From Neptunicella marina (GTDB lineage Bacteria > Pseudomonadota > Gammaproteobacteria > Enterobacterales > Alteromonadaceae): 64,000 bases of DNA. The stretch is from positions 225,223-289,222 of the forward strand of contig NZ_JACNEP010000007.1 of assembly GCF_014270035.1 (NCBI RefSeq). The letters are read 5' to 3'. A program made the position numbers and the translations under genes. Below the pieces are notes generated by a model. That model made no database searches. It was not told where the DNA came from and saw nothing but the letters and a program-made list of their open reading frames with translations. This document shows positions 45,020-53,587 of the stretch, in pieces (position 1 is the first letter of the stretch; each line of letters opens with the position of its first letter).

Positions 45020-46177
45020 TTACGCTAATGCATCAGGATGCTGGCAGACCGGATGTTCAACTGGAATCTGTAAGGTTACCGCAAAGCCATGAGGCTCAGC
45101 CACACTGATATCAAAGCTATGTTGCTGAGGATAAGTGACATTCAAACGCTCATGAATATTTTTAAGCCCCACCCCTTGCTCTTTAAACACAAGGTCGTTC
45201 AAATTGGTAAATGGACCGTTATCTTCAACCCGCATTAACAATCTGCCATGAATACAATGCGCCTGAATCAAAATTTTCCCCCCTGTACGCATTTTGCTTA
45301 TGGCATATTTAATCGAATTTTCAACCAAAGGTTGCAGAATCAAGCTAGGTAATAACAGATTTAACGCATTAGGTTCAATGTCAAACTCTACCGTCAGCCT
45401 TTCATCAAAGCGTGTTTTTTCGATGTCCAAATATAACTTAAGCGCATCGACTTCTTCCCGGAGGGTAATTTTTTTATCCGGATCATTATCGAGTGAATAA
45501 CGGAAAAAGGTAGAAAGCTTAATCAGCATATCATTGGCTCCTTGCTGACAGCCTTGAAGCACTAAAGTAGAAATAGCATTAAGCGTATTGAACAAAAAGT
45601 GAGGATTAATCTGATAACGCAACATTTTAATTTGTGATTTGTGAGACAACATCACAGCCCGAAAATGCTGCTCTTTTTCCTGTACTAGCCGAAAATGGTA
45701 ATTAATACCAAAATATAAGCTACTCCATACCATTACCATAAAAAACGCATAGCTAATCGTCATAAACAAACGACTAGGTTGATGCTCTGCGTCAAAATGC
45801 CCTTGAAAAGCCTGCAAAATTGAGAACTGATCTTCCCAGCTCCACACCACCATATTCTTTAATGGTGTCCAGATAACAGCGACCATCAAGCTGCTAAAAA
45901 CCACAGCTAAAATCAGATGTGCAGGTTTCAACCGCCAGAAATGCCGGTACAGATAACGCAACGGCCAGGTTAAGAATAACGCAATAATGCCGCTGGTTAA
46001 CACCGGGAAAATCACGAGATCATTATCCAGCTTATCACTGCCAATAAATGCAATATTATCGATAGTCAGAATCAAAACATAAAACATCCAGCCCAATACA
46101 TGCAATTTCCAAAAAGAAGGCTTTTCAGTATCATGAATGATCGGCTCGTTGGATGACTGGAAAAACAATTCTGGCAT
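45020..46177 (-). CDS. LytS/YehU-type sensor histidine kinase
   Basis: This 385-residue membrane kinase has four predicted helices in the N-terminal 160 residues (for example VIFPVLTSGIIALFLTWPL and HLILAVVFSSLMVAVIWTPL). The His_kinase domain carries the phospho-accepting histidine in MLRYQINPHFLFNTLNAIS, and the HATPase region has LILQPLVENSIKYA and MRVEDNG. It lies 11 bp after the LytTR regulator, its cognate partner. The stop codon falls inside the perfect inverted repeat AGCGTAAA/TTTACGCT (45004-45026). Confidence 0.9.
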   Translation of the reverse strand: MPELFFQSSNEPIIHDTEKPSFWKLHVLGWMFYVLILTIDNIAFIGSDKLDNDLVIFPVLTSGIIALFLTWPLRYLYRHFWRLKPAHLILAVVFSSLMVAVIWTPLKNMVVWSWEDQFSILQAFQGHFDAEHQPSRLFMTISYAFFMVMVWSSLYFGINYHFRLVQEKEQHFRAVMLSHKSQIKMLRYQINPHFLFNTLNAISTLVLQGCQQGANDMLIKLSTFFRYSLDNDPDKKITLREEVDALKLYLDIEKTRFDERLTVEFDIEPNALNLLLPSLILQPLVENSIKYAISKMRTGGKILIQAHCIHGRLLMRVEDNGPFTNLNDLVFKEQGVGLKNIHERLNVTYPQQHSFDISVAEPHGFAVTLQIPVEHPVCQHPDALA

Positions 46178-46188
46178 AGGGAGTAATA

Positions 46189-46902
46189 TTAATTGAGTTC
46201 TAAACCAAGGCGACCAAACAAATTTGATTTGTAGGCAGAACTGATTTTAACTTCATCGCCATTAGTCAAATGCAGTAATGAATATCGTCCCAGCTCACTA
46301 CTCAGGCTTTTAACTCGCTGCACATTCACCATGGAAGAACGATGTACTCGCACAAAGGTTTTAGGATTAAGCTGTTGCTCTAATTTAGATAACGTCTCAC
46401 GGTGTAATAACACTTTATCATCACAGTGTAATTCAACGTAATTAGACGATCCTTTAACCCATAAAATATCTTTTACATTTACAAACTCAACCGAACCCAC
46501 CGACTTAATTGCCAGTATATCCGGGCGGGAAATGCTTTTTACCGGCACACGCTTTTCTGCTTTATTTAACGCATCCAGCAAGCGCGCGTTATCATAAGGC
46601 TTTAACAGATAGTCAACTGCATCTATTTCAAATGCGTTGATAGCATGTTCGTTGTACGCGGTGCTAAAAATCCACGCACAATTAATTTTAGAGCTCAGAG
46701 ATCTGGCCAAATCCAAACCACTGCCACCTATAATACTTATATCCATAAAACAGGCATGAGGCTGATATTCTACTAACAATTCCTTTGCTTCTTCGTAATC
46801 CGATGCCTGTGCCACAACTTGCCATCCTGACTGCTGCTCAATAAAACCACAAATGCGCTGACGCGCGAGAGGTTCATCATCAACGACAATACACTGGTAC
46901 AT
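46189..46902 (-). CDS. LytTR-family response regulator
   Basis: This 237-residue regulator has a receiver domain (CIVVDDEPLARQRI, phospho-acceptor in CFMDISIIGGSGLDLA, switch Lys in DYLLKPYDN) and a LytTR DNA-binding domain (residues about 135-235: VNVKDILWVKGSSNYVELH ... FVRVHRSSMVNVQRV). It pairs with the LytS-like kinase 11 bp downstream. The large TonB-dependent receptor gene lies upstream on the same strand after a terminator, so a regulatory link is possible but not shown. Confidence 0.92.
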   Translation of the reverse strand: MYQCIVVDDEPLARQRICGFIEQQSGWQVVAQASDYEEAKELLVEYQPHACFMDISIIGGSGLDLARSLSSKINCAWIFSTAYNEHAINAFEIDAVDYLLKPYDNARLLDALNKAEKRVPVKSISRPDILAIKSVGSVEFVNVKDILWVKGSSNYVELHCDDKVLLHRETLSKLEQQLNPKTFVRVHRSSMVNVQRVKSLSSELGRYSLLHLTNGDEVKISSAYKSNLFGRLGLELN

Positions 46903-47270
46903 GTAAACTCCGACGCTAAGAGAAGGCGCGCAATATAAAGGACTAAGACAGCGTTGTCAGGTTAAAAAAGCCTAAAAAACCATAGAATAAGACTAACCAC
47001 ATAACAGCAAAGGAAATTTAATTACATTAAGCAGAGAAATAAAAATGCAGAATAAAAAAAAGCTGCGCTAAAAATGCGCAGCTTAAACTATCCAGGGTTT
47101 ATACATGTTCAGTAAAATTCTAAACAGTGTAAGTCGGGTTATCAGGCCGACGATGAGATCTTACTGACTTCATCGCGACATGTAACAAGCTTGTGACGAA
47201 ATGTCACATTGGAGGGATAAAACCAACAATTTCGATGAAATGATGCTTATCCCTCCCACAACCATTCCGA
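46903..47270. other. gene-free interval between the TonB receptor and the LytTR gene
   Basis: 368 bp without a coding region. It holds the receptor-gene terminator (47053-47084) and a perfect short inverted repeat TGTGAC/GTCACA (47192-47208). The remainder is AT-rich and presumably carries the promoter of the LytTR-kinase operon. Confidence 0.6.
47053..47084 (-). terminator. terminator in front of the LytTR operon
   Basis: On the minus strand AAGCTGCGC, loop ATTTTTA, GCGCAGCTT, then T8: strong intrinsic terminator for the TonB receptor gene. Confidence 0.88.
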
Positions 47271-50147
47271 TTAGAAACGGATGCTGGCGCTTAAACGCAC
47301 GCTACGAGGAGCCTGGAAACCAGTAGGTAATAAGAACTTACGATCTTCAACACCTACACTTTGCTCAGCGGTTTCGTATACCTGTGTAACACTTGCCTGA
47401 TTGAAGATGTTGAAAACATCAGCACGGAAAGTTACATCAGCCATATCCCACTCTGGGGTATATTGAACGGACATATCCACTTTGCTAACCCAGTCTGTGC
47501 GACCAAATGTACCGCGAGGTACAAAGTTTTCACCATCAAGATAGAAAGTGTCACCGTAATCAGGAGTACCATTTGGATGACCAACACCGTAACCATTAAC
47601 CGGACGACCAGATTGCAGCATAAAGTTTACACCTAACAACCATTCGCTATCGATAGCATAAGATCCGAACAACTTAACAGTGTGGCGTCTGTCGTTTGGC
47701 AGATTACCGTAGGCACCATCCATCAATTCAGGTAAATCGAAGTCCTGAGTCAGGCCTGCGTCATCTTGCGCATTATCAGACTTAACATAACCTTCTGCAT
47801 TACCCCACGAATGAGACCATACATAAGACCCCTGTAATGACCATACACCGTCCCAGTTTTTAGCGAAGTTATATTCAAATGCCATGTATTGGCGATTTGC
47901 TTCTTCAAAGCCCAGCTCTTCAGCCGAGATGCTAACAGGAACCAGATTACCGTCTTTATCGGTATATGATACTTCCATATCAGTACCTGGATTGGTCAGT
48001 ACACAACTGGTGTGGTTGTTTGGATAACCTTTAGCAACCATTACGTCATCTATGTTACAGATGTCATCCATCGCCACTTTCAGGTCACGATAAACAGCAC
48101 GTACACCCATTGACCATTGATCAGCAACAACCGTCTCATAACCCAGGATATATTCATCCTGGTACATGGGTTTGATTGTCTGGTCAACAATTTGCAGTGG
48201 ATCTTTCACTTCACCGTTTGAGTTGATTAACTCACTGCCAATTTCATTGGCAGGATCGTAGCTTGGAATGCCTTCATCATTCACACCATCCAGCACGTAG
48301 AAGCGAGAGCGATCATCTTCAGCACCAGCTAAACGAATGTTGGTGTTACTTGCTACCGGCAGGTAATAACGACCAAAATTACCATATACACGTGCATCCC
48401 CGTCACCATTAACATCCCAGATAATACCTAAACGCGGTGCCCACTGGTTATCAACTTTGATGAAAGATTCACCATACACGTTTTTATTATCAAACGTTTC
48501 GTTACGAATACCCGCAGTCACTGTCAGTTCGTCAGTTGCATTCCAGGTATCTTCTAAATAATAAGCACTGGAGATAGTTTCAAAGCTACCAATATTATCC
48601 AGTTTACGAATACGAATAACCTGAGTAACACCATCTGGAACAATACCACCATTATTTAGCTCTGCACCCGGCTCAGTATCCATGTAGCGGTAATATTCAC
48701 CACCAGAATAATGCTGTTCACTGAATGAAGAGTTTTCTTCACGGTCATAACCAAAACGGATTAGGTGATCATCAAACTGCCATTCAAAGTCTAAACGTGC
48801 CGCTTTACGCTCATCGTCACCTTTTTCAGCAATTTGGTTAACCCAACACCCAGGATATACCGTAGAAGCACTTTCACGCACATCGACAGTCAGCGGACAA
48901 TTTACATCCGCATCAGATTCAGTGGTCAGTGAATATTTATTAACACCATAAAGTGCAGACATAGTGAAAGTGTCGGTTAAATAACCACGGTAATTAACAA
49001 TATAGTTTTTACCACCACGTGATTCTTCAGTCACACCTTTTACATTACCATCACTGTCATATGAGTATGTTGGGTTAGTCGTTTCGTCAGAAAATGCAGT
49101 AATCGCAATTGAATGGTCAGCACTGATCTGCCAGTCAATTTTAGCACCCCAGAATGGGTCATTTGATTCATACTTATCAATCTGGTTTGAGCCCGCCAAC
49201 ATGTTTTCTTGTTTAGTATCACGAGCGGTTACAATACCGTAGAAAAACAGTTTATCTTTAATTAATGCACCACTGGCATAGATGTTTGCTTCCATATTGT
49301 CGCGAACATCGTCATGGTTATTGATGTAAACTTCACCATTTCTGTAGTGAACATCGGGCGCCTGGTCAGCCAGACTTTTAGGTTCCCAGTATGCAGTTGC
49401 GCCAGCGTGGAAATCGTTAGTACCGCGTTTAGTTACCGCGTTTACCACACCTCCGGTTGAACGACCAAACTCAGCAGAATAACCACCGGTTTTTACTTCA
49501 AAGCTGTCGTAGAATTCAAATGGAATACCGCTGCCGCCCATACCATTACGGAAGTTAGTAACATTTAGACCGTTAATATAGAAGGCGTTTTCAGCAACAG
49601 ATGCACCACCAAAAGACGCGAATGTCTGGCCGGTATCACCAAAAGAGGTATCACCCAAAGTAACACCTGGTGCCAACATGGCAACGCTGGTTACATCACG
49701 TGGAACAGGAATTTTCCCCAGGCTTTCTGCTGAAATGTTTAAACCCGCTTCAGCTGAGCTAGTATCCAGATAAACCGCCCGGCCAGTTACCGCAATGCGT
49801 TCTACAGAACCTGATTTTAAATTAACCACGGTATCGCGGCTGATATCAACACTAACGGTACGTTCTAATTTAACTTCGTCACCTTTGAAAATGCGAACTG
49901 AGTATGAACCAGCACTCAGTTTAGGCAAACGATAATCACCGCTGGCGTTTAGGCTTACAGATTTTTTGAAACCGGTAGCAGGATTAGAAATTTCAACATG
50001 GTACTGCTGGAAATTGGATTCAGTTGCAGCTGCAACCTTGCCCTGAATGGTACCTGAAGTATTATCGGCAGCGGAGGCAACACCTGCGTTTAATACTCCC
50101 GCAACAGCCAGTGCACAAAGACTGGCTTTGAAAGTAATATTTTTCAT
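47271..50147 (-). CDS. Oar-like TonB-dependent outer membrane receptor
   Basis: This receptor of about 958 residues has a signal peptide (MKNITFKASLCALAVAGVLN, cleaved near ASA). A carboxypeptidase-regulatory-like beta domain follows (about 28-110: SGTIQGKVAAATESNFQQYHVEI), then a plug (RDVTSVAMLAPGVTLGDTSFG ... GGYSAEFGRSTGGVVNAVTK) and a large beta-barrel ending in the aromatic terminus RSVRLSASIRF. The Oar type lacks a clear siderophore link and often handles peptides, proteins or sugars. The frame opens at a TTG, but ATG 50147 has GGGA upstream and is the better start. Confidence 0.9.
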   Translation of the reverse strand: MKNITFKASLCALAVAGVLNAGVASAADNTSGTIQGKVAAATESNFQQYHVEISNPATGFKKSVSLNASGDYRLPKLSAGSYSVRIFKGDEVKLERTVSVDISRDTVVNLKSGSVERIAVTGRAVYLDTSSAEAGLNISAESLGKIPVPRDVTSVAMLAPGVTLGDTSFGDTGQTFASFGGASVAENAFYINGLNVTNFRNGMGGSGIPFEFYDSFEVKTGGYSAEFGRSTGGVVNAVTKRGTNDFHAGATAYWEPKSLADQAPDVHYRNGEVYINNHDDVRDNMEANIYASGALIKDKLFFYGIVTARDTKQENMLAGSNQIDKYESNDPFWGAKIDWQISADHSIAITAFSDETTNPTYSYDSDGNVKGVTEESRGGKNYIVNYRGYLTDTFTMSALYGVNKYSLTTESDADVNCPLTVDVRESASTVYPGCWVNQIAEKGDDERKAARLDFEWQFDDHLIRFGYDREENSSFSEQHYSGGEYYRYMDTEPGAELNNGGIVPDGVTQVIRIRKLDNIGSFETISSAYYLEDTWNATDELTVTAGIRNETFDNKNVYGESFIKVDNQWAPRLGIIWDVNGDGDARVYGNFGRYYLPVASNTNIRLAGAEDDRSRFYVLDGVNDEGIPSYDPANEIGSELINSNGEVKDPLQIVDQTIKPMYQDEYILGYETVVADQWSMGVRAVYRDLKVAMDDICNIDDVMVAKGYPNNHTSCVLTNPGTDMEVSYTDKDGNLVPVSISAEELGFEEANRQYMAFEYNFAKNWDGVWSLQGSYVWSHSWGNAEGYVKSDNAQDDAGLTQDFDLPELMDGAYGNLPNDRRHTVKLFGSYAIDSEWLLGVNFMLQSGRPVNGYGVGHPNGTPDYGDTFYLDGENFVPRGTFGRTDWVSKVDMSVQYTPEWDMADVTFRADVFNIFNQASVTQVYETAEQSVGVEDRKFLLPTGFQAPRSVRLSASIRF

Positions 50148-50159
50148 GGAATTTCCCAA

Positions 50160-50487
50160 ATCTGGTTTTAGTTATTTGCTATCTCCCCTGTTGCACAAGC
50201 AACAAAGTGATACGGCACGCTAACAAGAAGTTCCATAAAAACGGCGTAGAAGGGATGAAATACACGCCTGATGTTCCGAATTAAACGAAACACAAGGGCG
50301 GGATTGGTGGTAACTAACAGATTAGTAGTGAATTATTGCAGTTTAACGACAATTTTATTCCTACATTTGTCTTAGGGATAAACCTAACAGTTCACGGTAC
50401 GAAAAGCGTTACACCACTGGATGAAAAAATACACAAAAAAGCCCCAAATTAGAGGGGCTTAAATTTCCGACATTCAGCTAAACTAGT
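50160..50487. other. gene-free interval before the TonB receptor
   Basis: 328 bp upstream of the receptor gene. It holds the terminator of the 50488-50817 gene (50437-50461), and the rest must carry the receptor promoter. I see no confident -35/-10 pair, Fur box or ORF. Confidence 0.5.
50437..50461 (-). terminator. terminator of the small conserved-looking gene
   Basis: On the minus strand AAGCCCC, loop TCTAATTT, GGGGCTT, then a T run; 27 bases after the stop. Confidence 0.85.
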
Positions 50488-50817
50488 TTAAAACAAACTA
50501 TCCTGATGCACAGTTATAAACAAATCACTATCTGCTTTACTGTAATCTATTTTGTATTCTTTACCGTTGATGGTTTGCACAAAAATTAGGACTTTTTCAT
50601 CACCAAAAACATCCCCCACGGTCACATCAACCAATTCCATATCCATTAATTTGGCATCGCGTTTATTTTCTGGAATTTTGCCAGAATAAGGCTTCAGACC
50701 ACGGTGAGTGACTAAAACAGGTGGATAATCGTCCCCATTAAGTATTAACAGATCAAACTTACGCACTTTGTGAATAATGGTGTTTCTGCCGCTTAACAGG
50801 AAGGGTTTCTCTTGCAT
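50488..50817 (-). CDS. small cytoplasmic protein of unknown function
   Basis: This protein of about 109 residues with mixed alpha/beta character has no signal peptide or membrane segment. ATG 50817 is chosen over ATG 50829 because GGAG lies six bases before it. The sequence contains KVRKFDLLILNGDDYPPVLVTHRG and a beta-rich C-terminus (VLIFVQTINGKEYKIDYSKAD). I do not recognise the family. It is a single gene with its own terminator. Its codon use and context are as for neighbouring core genes. Confidence 0.7.
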   Translation of the reverse strand: MQEKPFLLSGRNTIIHKVRKFDLLILNGDDYPPVLVTHRGLKPYSGKIPENKRDAKLMDMELVDVTVGDVFGDEKVLIFVQTINGKEYKIDYSKADSDLFITVHQDSLF

Positions 50818-51035
50818 CTTCAACTCCATCGATGAGCATTGAGCCCACGAAAAATTTTTTGCACTTATAATTATTAGCTAAAAGATAACAAAGTTTTTAA
50901 AAATGCGCACCAGTTAATTATCTGTTAACGGGGTCACAGCCCATATTTATAAAGCCCTGCCCATCTACAAGGTGAAGCTTTTACATTGTACTGATAGTAT
51001 AAATAACAATTTGAAGTCAAAAAGCAGGTTAAACC

Positions 51036-51680
51036 GTGAATATTGTTGTTATTCCCGTTACCCCATTTCAGCAAAACTGTTCCATCATCTGGGATCCGGA
51101 TACACTGGATGCTGCCATTATTGACCCAGGTGGAGATGAACAACTCATTTTGGACAAAATAAATGAGCTTCAACTCAGCGTCAAAACAATTTTGCTCACA
51201 CACGGACACCTCGACCATGTAGGCGCCACAACACACCTTGCACAAAAATTACAGGTTCCAGTAAACGGGCCACATCCGGACGATGCCTTCTGGCTCAACG
51301 CCCTTGAACAACAAAGTGCCATGTTTGGTTTTGGCAATATTAAAGCCTTTACCCCCACTAAATGGTTAAAAGATGGCGATTCTGTCAGTTTGGGTAACAA
51401 GACATTACAGGTTTTACATTGCCCGGGTCACACACCGGGTCACCTGGTATTTTATGAACCGACCAGCAAAAAAGTCATTGTTGGTGATGTGTTATTTGCA
51501 GGCTCTATTGGGCGCACCGATTTTCCGCAGGGTAATCATGCGCAACTGATTGAATCAATTAGAAGCAAACTATTTAGTTTGCCCGATGATGTTACTGTCT
51601 ACCCCGGGCATGGCCCTACAACCACCATCGGTCAGGAAAAATCCAGCAATCCATTCGTATCCGATAAAAATTACGGCTAA
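51036..51680 (+). CDS. YcbL/GloB-like metallo-beta-lactamase-fold hydrolase
   Basis: This 214-residue zinc hydrolase has the motif LLTHGHLDHVGA, further metal ligands in HCPGHTPGHLVFY and VGDVLFAGSIGRTDFPQG, and the C-terminal VYPGHGPTTTIGQEKSSNP. This is the single-domain type II glyoxalase (YcbL-like) group, which lacks the GloB C-terminal helical domain. It probably hydrolyses glutathione thioesters. The start is GTG with AGCAGG upstream. Confidence 0.85.
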   Translation: MNIVVIPVTPFQQNCSIIWDPDTLDAAIIDPGGDEQLILDKINELQLSVKTILLTHGHLDHVGATTHLAQKLQVPVNGPHPDDAFWLNALEQQSAMFGFGNIKAFTPTKWLKDGDSVSLGNKTLQVLHCPGHTPGHLVFYEPTSKKVIVGDVLFAGSIGRTDFPQGNHAQLIESIRSKLFSLPDDVTVYPGHGPTTTIGQEKSSNPFVSDKNYG

Positions 51681-51694
51681 ATGGTATTAACACT

Positions 51695-52798
51695 TTACTC
51701 GCCTGCAGCCGGTAAAGCTGCAAACGCAGGATTTGAGACAAAACGTGGGTCAGTCAATGCCATTAAAAACGCTTTTAAATCCTGTTTTTCCTGAACAGAC
51801 AAATACAAAGGTCGAATAAACGGACTTTTTAGTGGGCTGGTTACACCGGCTCCCTGACCGCCCAGATTATAAAACTCAATCACATCGTCCAGCGTGTTTA
51901 AACTGCCATCGTGCATATAAGGTGCGCTTAATGCGACATTACGTAAGGTGGGTGCTCTAAATCGTCCCATATCCTTAGGATCTCCGGTGATTTCAATTAA
52001 GCCGGGGTCTGAGTCTGGAAACGCCCCCTTACCATCTAAATTATACAAACCCGTGTTATGAAACTGGCTTAAATCCAGTTGCTGCTGTTGATGTACACTG
52101 GACTGAGTAAAATTAAATCCACCGTGACAGTGATGACACTCCAGCCGTTCAGAAAAAAACAAATTCATACCGCGCAATTCTGATTCATTTAATGCGTTAT
52201 CATTTCCCTGGTAAGCATAGCGATCAAAGGCGCTATCAAAAGACAACAAACTACGCACAAAACTGGCCAACGCTTTAACTATATGGTCAAACGTGAGCTG
52301 CTTTTCACCAAACGCACGCTGGTTTAATTGCTGATACGCCTCGGTTTGAAAACGCTGTAATACCTCATTTTCATGCCCGGTAATATTAAGCTCATGTGGT
52401 GTTTCACTGAACATGGGGATCAGAATTTGCTGCTCAATGCTATTGAGCGCATTGTTAGACCAGGTCAAATGGCCGTTATAAGCCACATTCACTAAAGATT
52501 GCGCGTTACGTCGGTGCGCTTCTCCTGTGCTACCAACTGAGTGTTTTAAAGGTTCCGCAAAAGCATATTGTTGCTGGTGACAACTGGCGCAGGCCTGCGT
52601 TTGATTAAAAGACAAATTAATATCATAAAATAACACCCGCCCCAGTGCGACTTTGGCCTCAGTCATAGGATTATCATCTGGTACCAAAGGCGTTGGAAAA
52701 CCTGTAGGCAACGACCAGTTAAATGGCTTAGTGTCGGGCGATGGGCTGCACACGACCAACAAAAAACTAACCCAACCAATCACACCTAAACGTATCAA
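51695..52798 (-). CDS. mbnH: MbnH-family di-haem enzyme
   Basis: This 367-residue cytochrome-c-peroxidase-like protein has two haem sites: CASCH near residue 69 and CHHCH near 218. It also has the family segments VALGRVLFYD, RNAQSLVNVAYNGHLTWS and RFRAPTLRNVALSAPYMHDGSLNTLDDVI. MbnH-type enzymes modify a tryptophan of their partner MbnP to kynurenine, which then binds copper. A signal segment is at the N-terminus, with a Cys at 17 in an imperfect lipobox. The start is a TTG directly after the mbnP stop, supported by GGAG eight bases upstream. It forms an operon with mbnP. Confidence 0.88.
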   Translation of the reverse strand: MIRLGVIGWVSFLLVVCSPSPDTKPFNWSLPTGFPTPLVPDDNPMTEAKVALGRVLFYDINLSFNQTQACASCHQQQYAFAEPLKHSVGSTGEAHRRNAQSLVNVAYNGHLTWSNNALNSIEQQILIPMFSETPHELNITGHENEVLQRFQTEAYQQLNQRAFGEKQLTFDHIVKALASFVRSLLSFDSAFDRYAYQGNDNALNESELRGMNLFFSERLECHHCHGGFNFTQSSVHQQQQLDLSQFHNTGLYNLDGKGAFPDSDPGLIEITGDPKDMGRFRAPTLRNVALSAPYMHDGSLNTLDDVIEFYNLGGQGAGVTSPLKSPFIRPLYLSVQEKQDLKAFLMALTDPRFVSNPAFAALPAAGE

Positions 52799-53575
52799 TT
52801 ATTTCACTCCAAACATGGCAGGAACCTTATTAATTAGGCTCTCACATGCATCTGATTGCCCATGATGAAAGGTGCATGAGGTTTGATTATTTAAAACCAT
52901 TGAATTGAATAAAGCATCAATATTAACGGTTATCTGGTTGCTGGTTGGATTAGCAATCTCAATGTCTATCGAGTTTGGCTTTGAGCAGGCTTTCTCCGGA
53001 CGACGCATTTGACTAGCCGCTTCACAGCCCGTACTGCCTAAATGAAATGCCCAGGCCGTTTGCTCATTTTGCAAATCCAATCGCAGAAATTTGTGCCCAC
53101 CCTGCCAGCTCCAGAACATTACCGGCATATTCAGAGGTGAGTTTTGCGTTAAAGGATTGGCATGATTTTCCTCAAAAGGCACACCTACCGTGAAACGAAT
53201 ATTGGTCACATCAGGCCACTTTATCTGCTGCTCGGTTTGCAACATTAAATTGCCGCGTCCAGGCATTTGGCAATCATCAGATAAATAAATAAGGCCAGTG
53301 TGTTTGCTTGCCCAATTGGATTCAACCCAATCTAATGCCTGCCAACCAGCTGTGGTTTTAACCCGTAAATCACTGATAAAAAATCCGAATTTTTCTATAT
53401 TCCAAAGCTGTTCATTTGCGTTAATTTCGCCAGTACAACTCAGCGATTGTTGCTCTGACTGTATATTAAACTTCACACCATAACTGGCTGTTTGTTGCGT
53501 GCAGCCTGAAAGCATTGCTAATGCAACGCCGATCATATAAAAATTAAGCCATCTTGGATTTGCTATCAGCGTCAT
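52799..53575 (-). CDS. mbnP: MbnP-family protein (metallo-mystery pair four-Cys protein)
   Basis: This 258-residue lipoprotein (acylated Cys25 in AMLSGCTQQ) matches the MbnP family: SLSCTGE, IEKFGFFISDLRV, VPFEENHANPLTQNSPLN, the highly conserved MFWSWQGGHKFLRLD with Trp residues, the Cys-bearing GSTGCEAASQ and KACSKPNSI, and a late SDACESL. MbnP is the copper-binding, kynurenine-containing partner of MbnH. No ribosome site precedes the ATG (53575), which lies only 12 bp from the divergent start of the next gene, so the mRNA may be nearly leaderless. It is directly followed by mbnH. Confidence 0.88.
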   Translation of the reverse strand: MTLIANPRWLNFYMIGVALAMLSGCTQQTASYGVKFNIQSEQQSLSCTGEINANEQLWNIEKFGFFISDLRVKTTAGWQALDWVESNWASKHTGLIYLSDDCQMPGRGNLMLQTEQQIKWPDVTNIRFTVGVPFEENHANPLTQNSPLNMPVMFWSWQGGHKFLRLDLQNEQTAWAFHLGSTGCEAASQMRRPEKACSKPNSIDIEIANPTSNQITVNIDALFNSMVLNNQTSCTFHHGQSDACESLINKVPAMFGVK

Positions 53576-53587
53576 AAAGGAAAAGTA

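Noticed and set aside
47192..47208. CRP-binding site TGTGA ... TCACA
   Set aside because: The half-sites are separated by seven bases rather than the required six, so it is better treated as a simple short inverted repeat.
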